Shown in pieces: positions 17,226 through 28,922 of a stretch of DNA of 39,633 nucleotides (position 1 is its first letter; each line of letters starts with the position of its first letter). The position numbers and the translations under genes are program-made. The notes below the pieces were generated by a model. The model saw nothing but the letters and a program-made list of their open reading frames with translations. It was not told the DNA's origin and ran no database searches. Origin of the DNA: Bryobacterales bacterium (GTDB taxonomy: Bacteria > Acidobacteriota > Terriglobia > Bryobacterales > Bryobacteraceae); NCBI GenBank assembly GCA_003163855.1, contig PLRJ01000194.1, positions 79,197 through 118,829 on the forward strand, written 5' to 3'.

Positions 17226-18392
17226 TTATGCCAGCGCCTCAGCTGAGCAGACGGCAAGTGCCCGGTCGATCAAATCGGCAACATACTCGGGCGAGATACC
17301 GAGTGCACGTCGGCGCGCCAGGCTTCGCATGTGGTCCAGATCTTCTTCCGGGCACAGCAGCGCCCTGTCGATGGCGCTGTAAACCTCGTCTTCCACTTGC
17401 GGCCGGAATGTCCAGCCCGTTTTCCCGTCTTCTATCATCTCTTCCACTGCCTGACTGCACAAACTTCCCATCACAGGCACAGCGCTAGCCAGCGCTTCGT
17501 TCACCACCACCCCCCAGGTATCGGCCAGCGTAGGCATAACAAAAATGCCTGCCTGCCCATACAATTCTGGAAGATCCTCATACTGCACCGCGCCCCGAAA
17601 GATCAGCTTAACGTTATTAGGAACCGGCAGCGCACGTAATTCGTCTTCCAGCGGCCCATTCCCCGCAACCATAAACTCGATTTGCTCTTCAGGATGCGCC
17701 GACGCCCATCTCGACATCGTGGCAAGGAAGGGCATCAATCCCTTACGCTGCACCAGTTGGCCCGCATAAAGCAGCCGCCGTGCCGCCGCTCCAACTCGTG
17801 TTGCACTAAGGCAAGTGAAGCGTTCAATATCTGTTGTATAAGCAAGTCGGAAAATCTTATCCTCGGCCACGCCCAGGCTGCGTATGTAGTCGGCGCCGCC
17901 CGTGCCCAGCGCCAGAATGCCATCTACGCGCTGCGCTAGCGCTTTTCGTAACAGGCTTCGCAAGACACCACGGCCCTGCTCGGTGGTCTTTGTTACCTCG
18001 CTCCAGATAAGCAGTTTGCAACTGCCGGTCAATTTCCGATAAATGAACGCCAGCAAAGTGCGCGTGCCCATCTCGCCCGACATCACTACGTCAGGTCTAT
18101 ACCTCGCCAATTGTGAGATTGTATCGAGCGGAATGTGAACTGTTACAGCTTCGCGGAAGCCTTTCGGATGGCGCCAACTTTGGTTGACTGCAAGCCCTTT
18201 CTGCACCACCACATCCAGGCCCTTCCACTCCGCTTTCCATGGGCGATTGGCCTCCATCGCGGTCGAAATAAAAATGCGCAAGCCCCCATAGCGTTGTGTC
18301 AGCAGCTTCAACACCGGCTTATGATAGGGCGGCACCATGTTGGTAAGAAAGGCTATCTTCACTCGCCCGCGCCAATCGTCATCGCCGGTCAC
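17226..18392 (-). CDS. Glycosyltransferase family 4
   Basis: This is a second GT4 enzyme of 388 residues. The N-terminal fold shows KIAFLTNMVPPYHKPVLKLL, an acceptor-side loop, and RYRPDVVMSGEMG. The donor domain has LLYAGQLVQRKGL, VAGNGPLEDEL and the usual NEALASAVPVM / SLCSQA region in place of the classic EGxPxxxxE motif. The start is a GTG at 18392 that overlaps the upstream stop (GTGA); a GTG at 18362 just before KIAFLTN is an alternative and loses only the variable tip. Probable role: transfer of one sugar in repeat-unit assembly. Confidence 0.9.
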   Translation of the reverse strand: MTGDDDWRGRVKIAFLTNMVPPYHKPVLKLLTQRYGGLRIFISTAMEANRPWKAEWKGLDVVVQKGLAVNQSWRHPKGFREAVTVHIPLDTISQLARYRPDVVMSGEMGTRTLLAFIYRKLTGSCKLLIWSEVTKTTEQGRGVLRSLLRKALAQRVDGILALGTGGADYIRSLGVAEDKIFRLAYTTDIERFTCLSATRVGAAARRLLYAGQLVQRKGLMPFLATMSRWASAHPEEQIEFMVAGNGPLEDELRALPVPNNVKLIFRGAVQYEDLPELYGQAGIFVMPTLADTWGVVVNEALASAVPVMGSLCSQAVEEMIEDGKTGWTFRPQVEDEVYSAIDRALLCPEEDLDHMRSLARRRALGISPEYVADLIDRALAVCSAEALA

Positions 18393-19201
18393 AGCGCGTT
18401 AAGTTCCACGTGCGGCTTGCGCAAGCTTAACCACTTAGACAAACAAAAGGAGTGCGATCGTCTGACTGCGCCCGTTATCTTCTTCTTCCAGGCGCGCCCA
18501 GGCGTCATCACGGGCCGGGCGCTCATATCGCAGCCTATCTGCTCGCCCTCGTATCGTCGTGCAGCCGCGCGGAACCATTCGCCCCGTTCAACGACATGCT
18601 CATAGTGCAGCGCCGGCCGCTTCACGCAATAGTAGCCGCCCGCCTCCGTGCGCGATCGCTTCGTGCCGTTGACTTCAAACTCCCAGCTGGACTCCGAATC
18701 GCTTATCAACTCCTGCAGCTTTGCTTTGTTCCATAACGCGGCTTGCAGCGAAACGCGGTACTGCGCCAAGGTATGCAGACCGCCCAAACCGTCCTGGCCG
18801 CTCAGCGCATAGTCGAACGGCGGATTCGGAAACAACCGCAGCACGGTTCCGCCTAAATTATGCAGAGTGTTTACGTGATTTTCGATGATCCCGGCATCCA
18901 CCTGCTCATCCAGAAAAAAATCTTCCAACAGCAGCAGAACGTATTCAGATGGTATCTGCTGCAGAAAGAAACGCAGGTTCCTACTCCAGCTTTTGTCTTC
19001 GCCCGCATGCAGGCTGGTCACGCCCGGATTGTCAACGCTCAGGAAATTCGCGCCCAGGTAGATGGGGAAGCGGCAATCGGGCCAAAACTTGCTGAAGAGG
19101 TGAAAGAACGGTTTCCAGAGATCGCGGTATCGGTCACACGAGACTACCAGCACTGAACAACTTGGCGGGGTGTTAGGCCTGACGGTCGGATGCCTCGGCA
19201 T
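18389..19201 (-). CDS. Putative glycosyltransferase-like protein of the EPS operon
   Basis: The product of about 270 residues starts in a typical nucleotide-binding beta-strand, SVLVVSCDRYRDLWKPFF, and later has EYVLLLLEDFFLDEQVD, where a DxD-type metal site might be. A long C-terminal part contains PALHYEHVVERGEWFR. I am not certain of the family; it looks like a GT-A-related protein from polysaccharide clusters. The frame extends upstream to 19261 inside the kinase gene, so I start at the ATG at 19201, which still overlaps that gene by 29 bases. Its TGA overlaps the next gene's GTG. Confidence 0.72.
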   Translation of the reverse strand: MPRHPTVRPNTPPSCSVLVVSCDRYRDLWKPFFHLFSKFWPDCRFPIYLGANFLSVDNPGVTSLHAGEDKSWSRNLRFFLQQIPSEYVLLLLEDFFLDEQVDAGIIENHVNTLHNLGGTVLRLFPNPPFDYALSGQDGLGGLHTLAQYRVSLQAALWNKAKLQELISDSESSWEFEVNGTKRSRTEAGGYYCVKRPALHYEHVVERGEWFRAAARRYEGEQIGCDMSARPVMTPGRAWKKKITGAVRRSHSFCLSKWLSLRKPHVELNAL

Positions 19202-21479
19202 AATATTTGCGGTAATCGTTGTAGTAATAGTAGCCGTGCGTGGACGCGCGATCCACTTCATTCAGCACGAGGCCCACTACATGTGCACGCAACCGTTTCA
19301 AGGTCGCGAGCACCGTTGCCACGGCCCGCTTGCTGGTTTGGCCCGCGCGCGCCATCACAACTACGCCATCCACCGCTTTGGCCACCTGCATGGCCTCAGC
19401 AAAGCCCAGCAGCGGCGGCGCATCCACCAGAATCAGGTCGTACTCTTTTGAAGCTTCTGCCAGAATCTCCAGCATCATGGGGCCGACAAGGTCCGACGCG
19501 CGCCGTGAAGCCGTGCCCGACGGCAAGACATGCAGATTCGGCCACTGCTCCATCGAGATCACAGTCTCATGCCACTTGAATTCGCCCAGAAGAACATTAG
19601 ACAGGCCAAGCGTCCCCAGGATACCCAGCTTCTTGTGAATACTGGGACGCCGCAGATCGGCATCGATAATGAGCGTCTTTTTTCCTTGCTCGGCGTGGGC
19701 AATACCAAGATGGATGATCGCCGTGGATTTACCTTCGCTCGGTGTAGCGCTGGTTATCAGCAGCGACTTCATTCCCCGATCCAGGTCCGGCAATAGGATG
19801 GAATGCCGCAAGGTCCTGATCGCTTCCTCATACGAGGAGATGGCATCGGAACCCGCCGTCGGAATGCGCACCAGGCTTTTCTTTTTTCCGGCCTTCTTGG
19901 CCGCTTCTTCCGCGTTATATTTGATCAGCTTTGTCGAGGAATCGAGGCTTGCCGCGCCCACCGCGAATTGATCCATCGACTCCAGTCCGGTAGCGATGCT
20001 GCCACTCAGCAGCCTTCGCATTTCCTTCACAGCCGGCAGCGTACCCAGCACGCTGGTATCCAGCGCCCTGGCCACCTGTTCCGGATCGCGGATGGTGTTG
20101 TCCATCACATCTACCAGAATTGCCACGCAGATGCCAATAATGCTCGACGCCAGGAAAGCCAGCAGCATATTCAGCTTCTTATTCGGAAACACCGGTTCAT
20201 CCGGCGGACGCGCCGTATCCGCAATGCGAATAGAACTGTTGCGGAAGCCTGAATTGATGGTTGCTTCGCGAATTTTACGTTCCAGGTCCGCGTACACGCC
20301 CTTATCCGACTCAGCTTCACGCTTCAACTGCTGATACTCGAACTGCTTGGAATTCAGCTGATCGTATTCGGCTTTGGTCGTCTGCACCGCCTGCCGCAGC
20401 ATATCTTCACGCGCCTGCGATTCCTTATAGTCGGCCTCCACGCGCTGCCCCACGTTTTTTCGCGCCTCTTCAAATTGCCGCTCTACTTCATCCAAATCGC
20501 TCTTGGCCTTGCGGTATTCGCTATGGTTGGGGCCATACACTGCCGATACATCGGCCAGTTTCTGCTTTGCGACGTTCACTTTATCCTGCAGGCGGCCCAA
20601 ATCTTCGCCTTGCTCAGTGACCATAGCCGCCGCCACACTGCCGTCCTTCATGGCTTTAAAGGCGGCCTGTTTTGCCATCCGGTCTGCCTGCGCTTTGGTG
20701 TAATCCTCGTTCAACTGCAGCAATCGCTGCGACAGAATGTTGGTCTTGTCTTCCGGATTGATCACATTCAACTGCTGCTCAAACTTCGCCAGCGCCAGGC
20801 CGGAGCTTTCCATGCGCGCTTTCAGTTCTTCAAGTTGCGCCTGCATGAAGGCCGACAACGCGCCTGATGACTTCATCCGAATGTCGAAAGTGTGCTCGTA
20901 ATAGGACTGCGCCACGGCGTTGGCGACATCTGCCGCCAGTTGCGGGTCTGTCGAGCGGTAACTTACATTCAGCAGGTAAGTGCTAACCGGCCGCGTGACC
21001 TTTAAATTCTTCAGAACCACGGGCGCATCCGACTTTTTGCGAATACCCTCAGCGCTCTTACCCTCCGTCTGCCGCTCCCGTTCCAGCAGGCGGAACCTTT
21101 CAGCCACCGGGCGCAGCACGGCATCGGATTGCAGAATTTCCATCTGCGTCGCCATAAAAGCGTCGGAATCGTCCGTGGCAAGAGATTGTGTGGACTCTTG
21201 ACCCACTACTCCGGTAGGAACGCCGCGATCGACATCAATCTTCGTTACTGCTTCATACACCGGCGTCAAGCGCGACGAGACAAGATAAGTAACCATCACC
21301 GATGTGGCTACAAATGCCAGAATTTTCCATTTCTGCCGCCAGACAACCAGCAGATAGTGGGAAGGTGAAACCGCAGGTGGAGCCGGGTCGAGTTCGGGGT
21401 AAGACGAATGCGGAACTAGGTATTGCGAAGGCCGCGCCCATTCGGCTATTTCAGACAGGGGCCTTTCCAGTTCTCTCAT
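19173..21479 (-). CDS. Wzc-like polysaccharide co-polymerase and tyrosine autokinase
   Basis: This is a bacterial tyrosine kinase of 768 residues that spans the inner membrane and controls chain length and export. A Wzz domain (about 35-150) and a first helix near 52-68 lead into a long periplasmic coiled coil (about 200-400). A second helix lies near 440-460. The cytoplasmic kinase domain has Walker A ATPSEGKST (578-586), Walker A' IIDADLRRP (604-612) and Walker B LILVDAPP (682-688). The C-terminus carries a tyrosine cluster, HGYYYYNDYRKYY, with seven tyrosines between 750 and 760, the usual autophosphorylation tail. It follows the export gene after 40 bases. Confidence 0.95.
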   Translation of the reverse strand: MRELERPLSEIAEWARPSQYLVPHSSYPELDPAPPAVSPSHYLLVVWRQKWKILAFVATSVMVTYLVSSRLTPVYEAVTKIDVDRGVPTGVVGQESTQSLATDDSDAFMATQMEILQSDAVLRPVAERFRLLERERQTEGKSAEGIRKKSDAPVVLKNLKVTRPVSTYLLNVSYRSTDPQLAADVANAVAQSYYEHTFDIRMKSSGALSAFMQAQLEELKARMESSGLALAKFEQQLNVINPEDKTNILSQRLLQLNEDYTKAQADRMAKQAAFKAMKDGSVAAAMVTEQGEDLGRLQDKVNVAKQKLADVSAVYGPNHSEYRKAKSDLDEVERQFEEARKNVGQRVEADYKESQAREDMLRQAVQTTKAEYDQLNSKQFEYQQLKREAESDKGVYADLERKIREATINSGFRNSSIRIADTARPPDEPVFPNKKLNMLLAFLASSIIGICVAILVDVMDNTIRDPEQVARALDTSVLGTLPAVKEMRRLLSGSIATGLESMDQFAVGAASLDSSTKLIKYNAEEAAKKAGKKKSLVRIPTAGSDAISSYEEAIRTLRHSILLPDLDRGMKSLLITSATPSEGKSTAIIHLGIAHAEQGKKTLIIDADLRRPSIHKKLGILGTLGLSNVLLGEFKWHETVISMEQWPNLHVLPSGTASRRASDLVGPMMLEILAEASKEYDLILVDAPPLLGFAEAMQVAKAVDGVVVMARAGQTSKRAVATVLATLKRLRAHVVGLVLNEVDRASTHGYYYYNDYRKYYAEASDRQA

Positions 21480-21519
21480 GGGCTACCGTTTACTCTACAA
21501 TGCATGCGGTCAAGGCACC

Positions 21520-22482
21520 TTAGTGGAAGACCAGCAAGCCCGAAGCGGTAGACGATCCGAAGCCGACGATGCGCTCTAAAGTCTGCGCAGTCATTTTCCG
21601 CGCGTGATTGTCAGGAATGTACAGAATATCGTTCGCCTCCAGTCGCACATCGGGGCTCTTCCGGCGCATAATCTCGTTCAGGTCCACTGTGATCTCTTCG
21701 CGATCGGTCTTGCCTGCGGCTTTGCGATAGATGTAAGCTTCTTTACTTGTATAAGGCAGCAGCCCCTCAGATAGAGCAATAACCTTCATCACAGTTGAAT
21801 CATTATTATCGGTGATTGGAAACGAACCGGACTTCTTCACATTGCCCAGTACGTACACCTTGCCGGCCGGCGGCACGCGCACTTCTTCCCCGCCATACAG
21901 CCTGACATTCAAAGTTGGATCGGCTTCATCAATCAAACCCTTCACTGGAATGTGCTGAACCGCGGCTGTGTCCGACGCTACTGCACCCGCTACGCGCGGC
22001 CGGGTAACCAGGATTTCCGAACCCGCTTCCGGACCCAACCCCTCAGCCCTGGTCAGCGCATCCAGCAGCGTCGTGTAACCCACAGCTTGAAACGTTACGG
22101 GCTTCTTCACCGCGCCGAGCACACTCACCGGAACACTGCGGTACTCGACGACCGAGGCCGAAACAACCGGGCGCACCAGTATCTCGTCGCGCACCAAAGC
22201 TTCGGCGACTTCGCCTTCAATTTCGTCCGGCTCCTTACCTGCGGCTCGTATCTTTTCCTGCAATAACGGCAGTGTGAGAAGCCCGTCCGAGGAAACGCGG
22301 AAGCTCTTCGACATCTCCGGCAAGTCAGCCACCGAGATGGAAATAAGATCGCCTGGACCGATCTTCTGCGACGGTAAAACGGTCAGCACTTCCGCCGTCG
22401 TTTGACGTGACTCGGTGCGAGCTGGAGTTTGTCCATAAACGGCAATACCCCAAATCGCCACTATGACTGCTGCTTTTGGCAT
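21520..22482 (-). CDS. Outer-membrane polysaccharide export protein (Wza/GumB-like)
   Basis: This exported protein of 320 residues has a Poly_export domain (KIGPGDLISISVADLPEMS, about residues 42-125) and two SLBB-like units, one near 120-150 (SVPVSVLGAVKKPVTFQAVGY) and one near 215-260 (KVYVLGNVKKSGSFPITD). The frame opens at a GTG at 22524, but the ATG at 22482 begins a proper signal peptide (MPKAAVIVAIWGIAVYG), so I use it. There is no lipobox cysteine, unlike E. coli Wza, so the protein should not be lipidated. The C-terminal helix may be the outer-membrane segment. It is the first gene of the exopolysaccharide operon and is divergent from lipA. Confidence 0.92.
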   Translation of the reverse strand: MPKAAVIVAIWGIAVYGQTPARTESRQTTAEVLTVLPSQKIGPGDLISISVADLPEMSKSFRVSSDGLLTLPLLQEKIRAAGKEPDEIEGEVAEALVRDEILVRPVVSASVVEYRSVPVSVLGAVKKPVTFQAVGYTTLLDALTRAEGLGPEAGSEILVTRPRVAGAVASDTAAVQHIPVKGLIDEADPTLNVRLYGGEEVRVPPAGKVYVLGNVKKSGSFPITDNNDSTVMKVIALSEGLLPYTSKEAYIYRKAAGKTDREEITVDLNEIMRRKSPDVRLEANDILYIPDNHARKMTAQTLERIVGFGSSTASGLLVFH

Positions 22483-22659
22483 GAACTCTACTTTGCTGCA
22501 GGCCTGTTCAAAAGAAAGTGACACTTCCCCATAGCATAAAGGAAGGTGGCTCTATCCTCACCCAGCCCTGACTGTATCAGTACCAGATTACACCTGTCAA
22601 CGCTGCTACTTGCAACAAAATGAACCACTTGCTCCGATATCTCGCCCGTTCTAGTACCT

Positions 22660-22690
22660 TGCTTCTCTTTGTCATTCTAGATGAGAAGCA
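22660..22690. promoter_or_regulatory. 8-bp inverted repeat between the EPS operon and lipA
   Basis: TGCTTCTC at 22660-22667 and its exact complement GAGAAGCA at 22683-22690 are separated by 15 bases. They lie in the 244-base divergent gap between the export gene and lipA. It could be an operator or an RNA hairpin in either leader. No clear promoter boxes were found around it. Confidence 0.35.
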
Positions 22691-22726
22691 GCGTCGAAAT
22701 TCACAAATGTAAAAATATTGTGTGTG

Positions 22727-23642
22727 ATGGGCGAATCTCTTATCCAAATAAATGATGCCGTTCTTGAGCCTGCCCGTCCTCATCTGCCCCCTTGGCTACG
22801 TAAGAATCACACACATTTTGAATCCGTCCATAACCTGAAAATCGAGCTGCGCCGGCGCAAACTCCACACCGTTTGCGAGTCGGCGCGCTGTCCTAATATT
22901 CACGAATGTTTCCATCGCGGCGCCGCTACCTTCATGATTCTAGGCAATTTGTGCACGCGCGGCTGCGGCTTTTGCTCGGTTCCCAAGGGCTCGGCGGCGA
23001 AGCGCGAATTTTTTCTCGACCCGGACGAGCCGGCACAAGTTGCCAATATGGCTGCGGAACTGGGTCTTCGCTACGTTGTAATCACCTCCGTGAATAGGGA
23101 CGATCTCTCGGACGGAGGCTCTCATCATTTCGCAGACACAGTACGCCAGGTGCGCCGGTCACTTCCGGAGGCGCGCGTAGAAGTACTTACTCCGGACTTC
23201 GACGGGAATTTTGACGCAGTAGCCAGGGTGCTCGACGCCGGACCCCATGTTTATAACCACAACATGGAGACGGTAAGCCGCCTCTACCGTCGCGTGCGCC
23301 CGCAGGCGGATTATCGCCAGTCGCTGGAGGTGCTGCGTTTTGCCAGGCAACATCGTCCGGAAGTCTTAACGAAATCAGGCCTTATGGTTGGACTTGGCGA
23401 GACACAAGACGAAGTTCACCAGCTTCTGCGTGACATCCATACCGCCGGTACCGACGTCGCCACCATTGGCCAATATCTTCAGCCGACCCGCCGCAATCTG
23501 CCGGTGGCTGAGTTCATCACGCCGGCCCAGTTCGACGCTTATCGCGATTACGGCCTCTCGCTGGGATTCAAAATGGTGTTTAGCGGTCCTCTGGTGCGCA
23601 GTTCCTACATGGCCGATCAAGTGAGCGAAGAAGCTTCCGCGC

Positions 23643-23650
<8 letters not shown>
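22727..23650 (+). CDS. lipA: Lipoyl synthase LipA
   Basis: LipA inserts two sulfur atoms into octanoyl groups on lipoyl domains, using radical SAM chemistry. It binds two 4Fe-4S clusters: the auxiliary one through CxxxxCxxxxxC (CESARCPNIHEC) and the radical SAM one through CxxxCxxC (CTRGCGFC). The LipA signatures VLTPDFDGN, DVYNHN-like VYNHNMETV, KSGLMVGLGET and YLQPTRRNLPV are all visible. The frame also opens at a TTG at 22718, but the ATG at 22727 gives a normal N-terminus of 307 residues. Its stop overlaps the lnt start by 8 bases. No lipB is in the window. Confidence 0.96.
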
Positions 23651-26358
<2,708 letters not shown>

Positions 26359-26364
26359 AGGCTT

Positions 26365-26931
26365 TTACAGTTTCATCAGACTAAGCACGAAGCCTTCGGG
26401 CATCGTTATGTTCTCATCATGCTTATAGGTGACAACTCGCGTCCATCCACCCTCAGTTGTCGGCGCTAAATGAACAAGCAGAAGGGGACAAGCCACTTCC
26501 CGAACGTCAAGCACCCACAACTCACTAATTCCAGCGCGAGCGTAAAGCCGTGCCTTAATCGTCCTATCGTACTCGTAGGTTGTATCCGAAACCTCCACCA
26601 CGAGACGTAAGTCTTCTGGTTTTGGATTGATCCCATGTGTGGCATGGATAGACTGGTAAGTGACGATAAGGCCTGGTGCTGGCTCACTAGTCGGGTTATC
26701 TTCCGGTGCGACATCAATCGGGTCTTCCGACCGAACGTACTCATCGCCGAACATTTCCCTCAACCATCCTCCAAGAATGGTCTTCCAGTAGACATGAGGT
26801 GGCTTTTTTCCCATCCGGTCAAGCAGTTCTCCATTCACGAGTTCGAGCGACAGGCCGTTGAGTGAAAGGCGATCCACTTCTGTCCTGGTCCAAATCTTGC
26901 GGGGAACTACTACAGATTCCGTAGCGCTCAT
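26365..26931 (-). CDS. Uma2-family (DUF820) putative endonuclease
   Basis: This product of about 188 residues belongs to the Uma2/DUF820 PD-(D/E)xK-like family, whose role is unclear; members are abundant in Acidobacteriota and Cyanobacteria. The motifs are LELVNGELLDRMGKKPPHV near the N-terminus, EPAPGLIVTY in the middle and LRLVVEVSDTTYEYDRTIKA toward the active-site core, then RLYARAGISELWVLDV. The middle motif usually reads PDxxVV, so the first catalytic aspartate is apparently replaced by glycine here, and the ExK lysine position reads EVSD. A GTG at 26934 precedes the ATG at 26931. It converges with metY, 6 bases between stops. Confidence 0.85.
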   Translation of the reverse strand: MSATESVVVPRKIWTRTEVDRLSLNGLSLELVNGELLDRMGKKPPHVYWKTILGGWLREMFGDEYVRSEDPIDVAPEDNPTSEPAPGLIVTYQSIHATHGINPKPEDLRLVVEVSDTTYEYDRTIKARLYARAGISELWVLDVREVACPLLLVHLAPTTEGGWTRVVTYKHDENITMPEGFVLSLMKL

Positions 26932-26934
26932 CAC

Positions 26935-27268
26935 GTTCAGAATAGCGCGCTCCCGACCCTCTTATCCGCGTTGTTCTGAAAACAACTTAGCCAGGCTCTA
27001 ATTCCAACTCTTCCCGCAACCGAAAAGTCCCTCGGGGACACTCCGGGCTTGTCGTCCACCAAACCACCCAAGTCCGAACCGCAGGCGTGTCCCCTCACGG
27101 CAAGGCCGTAGTTCGTCGTCTTTCCAAACCTTTCATCACCCCACGTGGGCCGCTCATGGCGCGGCCCATGGCGGTTTATCCGTGTTCATCTGGCCCATTC
27201 ATCTTGAAAAGCCGACGATCCGCTGAACACCCCCAAGCAGCGCCGCTCGCCCGGCCGCTCAAAGCGCC
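26935..27268. other. Intergenic stretch without a gene; one hairpin
   Basis: I see no coding region in these 334 bases. The only notable structure is a perfect 8-base stem at 27146-27168 (TGGGCCGC, loop of 7, GCGGCCCA). It has no following T-run, so it is not a standard terminator. The stretch lies upstream of the Uma2 gene and downstream of the coiled-coil gene stop. Confidence 0.5.
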
Positions 27269-28918
27269 CTAACCTTTAAAACCCGTAATCCCCTGCCGCA
27301 ACTTCCTAATCCGCTGCGCCGAACTAACCTTCAACCGAGTCAAGTCCGTCTGATGTTTCTCCGTCAAATCCTGCAACTGTTCCGGCAGTGGCGCCAGTTC
27401 TTGCAACTTCGCCTGCAGCGATTCAATTACCGCGGCCTTTTCCGCATGTGCCGATTCCAGTTCCGCCAGCGCCGCCTGCTTCTGCTCCAGTTCCCTCTCC
27501 AGGCTCCCGGCTCTGGCTGAAAACGCCTCCAGATCCGCCGCGCGCTGCCTGACTAATTCCGCCAGTTGCTGCCGGGTTTCCGCATTCTCTGATTCCTTCG
27601 CCTTGAGTCCATCTTCAACTTGCTGCATGCGAGCATGCGCCTCGTCCAGTTCCTGCGCCTGTGCCAGTTTATGCTGCTCCAACTCCGTTTCACGCGCCTG
27701 CAACTGCGTCTTCAACTCCGTCAACCGGTCGCTTAACGGTTCAAGCTCGGTCAATCTTCGCAGCAGCGTGCGAATATGCGAATCGCGTTCCGCCGCCTCG
27801 CCTGCCAGTTCGGCAATATGCGCATCCTTGGCGCCTAACGCCTTCTCTAGTTCGGGCAGCCGATTGGCGAAAGATTCAAGTTCCGTAACGCGCCACAACA
27901 AGCGCTCGCCGCGCGCCACCTGCTCCATCAGTTGCGAATCTTTGCTCTGCAGCGACTCCTGCAATTCGGCCACTTGCACCGGAATTTGACCCGATCCATT
28001 CTTATGTCCGGCGATTTCCGCCGCCATAGCATCGCGTTCCTGCAAGGCATGCTCAAGGCGCTGTTTCAACTCCACTAACTCCGCGCCATCATGGCTCCGC
28101 AACTTCGCTGCTTCTGCCCGAACCGAGAACGCCAATTCGCTTTTCGCCTTCTCCCATTCCTCGGCGGAACGTTCCAGGTCATGAATACGTTTCGTCATCC
28201 AGGACGACCGCTTTTCGAAGTCTGCCTTCGCCGCCCGCAACTCACCGGCGGCCCTTTCCTTTTCTTCTGCGGTAAGACTGGCTTCCGAACCCGCTGCCGC
28301 GAGTTGACGTTCCAAATCACCGCGCTTTTCCGACTCGGCGGCCTGCTCCTGTTCCGCCCGTGCCAGTTGCGCCCTAAGCTTCTCAATCTCCTCGCGCAGT
28401 GCCTGCTGCGCCGGATTTACCTGCGTCTTGGCCGCAATCAATTGCTGGTTCAAACTCTGTAGCTGGTTCTTCAGTTCCAGCACCTCGGCTTCCTTGCGCG
28501 ACCCAAGCGTCGCCAGTTGCGTCTTCAATGTGTCGACCTGCCGTTTTAAATCCGCCACCACGGCATCCTTGGCTTTAAGAACCTCCTGCAGGCCCTCCTC
28601 CTCGTAAGGATCGGGAGGAAGCGGCGCCAGCGGCGGCAGGTCAGTTAGCAGCGACTCCGGCCCACCTGCCAACAGCGCTTCGAGTTTGCGGCTATCGTGC
28701 CCCGCCGGCAGACTTACGCCCGGCAAACTGATTCTTGGCGCGGCTTCATCCAGCGGCTTCAGCGATTGCACCGCAACATCCGTCATCCGCTTCTGCAACA
28801 ACGCAACTTCTTTCTTACGCTGCGAAGCGCTATAACCCCACAACAACCAGCCCAGCAACAGGCCTAGCAATTGCGCGAAGAGCAGGTAGGAAGCTAAGTT
28901 AAAAACCAGGTAAGTCAT
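27269..28918 (-). CDS. Membrane-anchored long coiled-coil protein, unknown function
   Basis: I recognise no named family. The 549-residue product has one N-terminal transmembrane helix (about residues 5-28), a basic SASQRKK stop-transfer stretch, a proline-rich linker (about 60-105), then coiled coil almost to the end. A 14-residue motif recurs at 345, 390, 461 and 506 (TELESFANRLPELE, TELEPLSDRLTELK, ADLEAFSARAGSLE, QELAPLPEQLQDLT), spaced 45, 71 and 45. The end is basic (SSAQRIRKLRQGITGFKG). By the positive-inside rule the coil is cytoplasmic. The BON-OmpA-like gene lies 4 bases upstream, so the two are surely co-transcribed. Confidence 0.88.
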   Translation of the reverse strand: MTYLVFNLASYLLFAQLLGLLLGWLLWGYSASQRKKEVALLQKRMTDVAVQSLKPLDEAAPRISLPGVSLPAGHDSRKLEALLAGGPESLLTDLPPLAPLPPDPYEEEGLQEVLKAKDAVVADLKRQVDTLKTQLATLGSRKEAEVLELKNQLQSLNQQLIAAKTQVNPAQQALREEIEKLRAQLARAEQEQAAESEKRGDLERQLAAAGSEASLTAEEKERAAGELRAAKADFEKRSSWMTKRIHDLERSAEEWEKAKSELAFSVRAEAAKLRSHDGAELVELKQRLEHALQERDAMAAEIAGHKNGSGQIPVQVAELQESLQSKDSQLMEQVARGERLLWRVTELESFANRLPELEKALGAKDAHIAELAGEAAERDSHIRTLLRRLTELEPLSDRLTELKTQLQARETELEQHKLAQAQELDEAHARMQQVEDGLKAKESENAETRQQLAELVRQRAADLEAFSARAGSLERELEQKQAALAELESAHAEKAAVIESLQAKLQELAPLPEQLQDLTEKHQTDLTRLKVSSAQRIRKLRQGITGFKG

Positions 28919-28922
28919 GCGG

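Noticed and set aside
27300-28900. The coiled-coil gene as an SMC or Rad50-type ATPase
   Set aside because: It has no Walker A or B motif and starts with a membrane helix.
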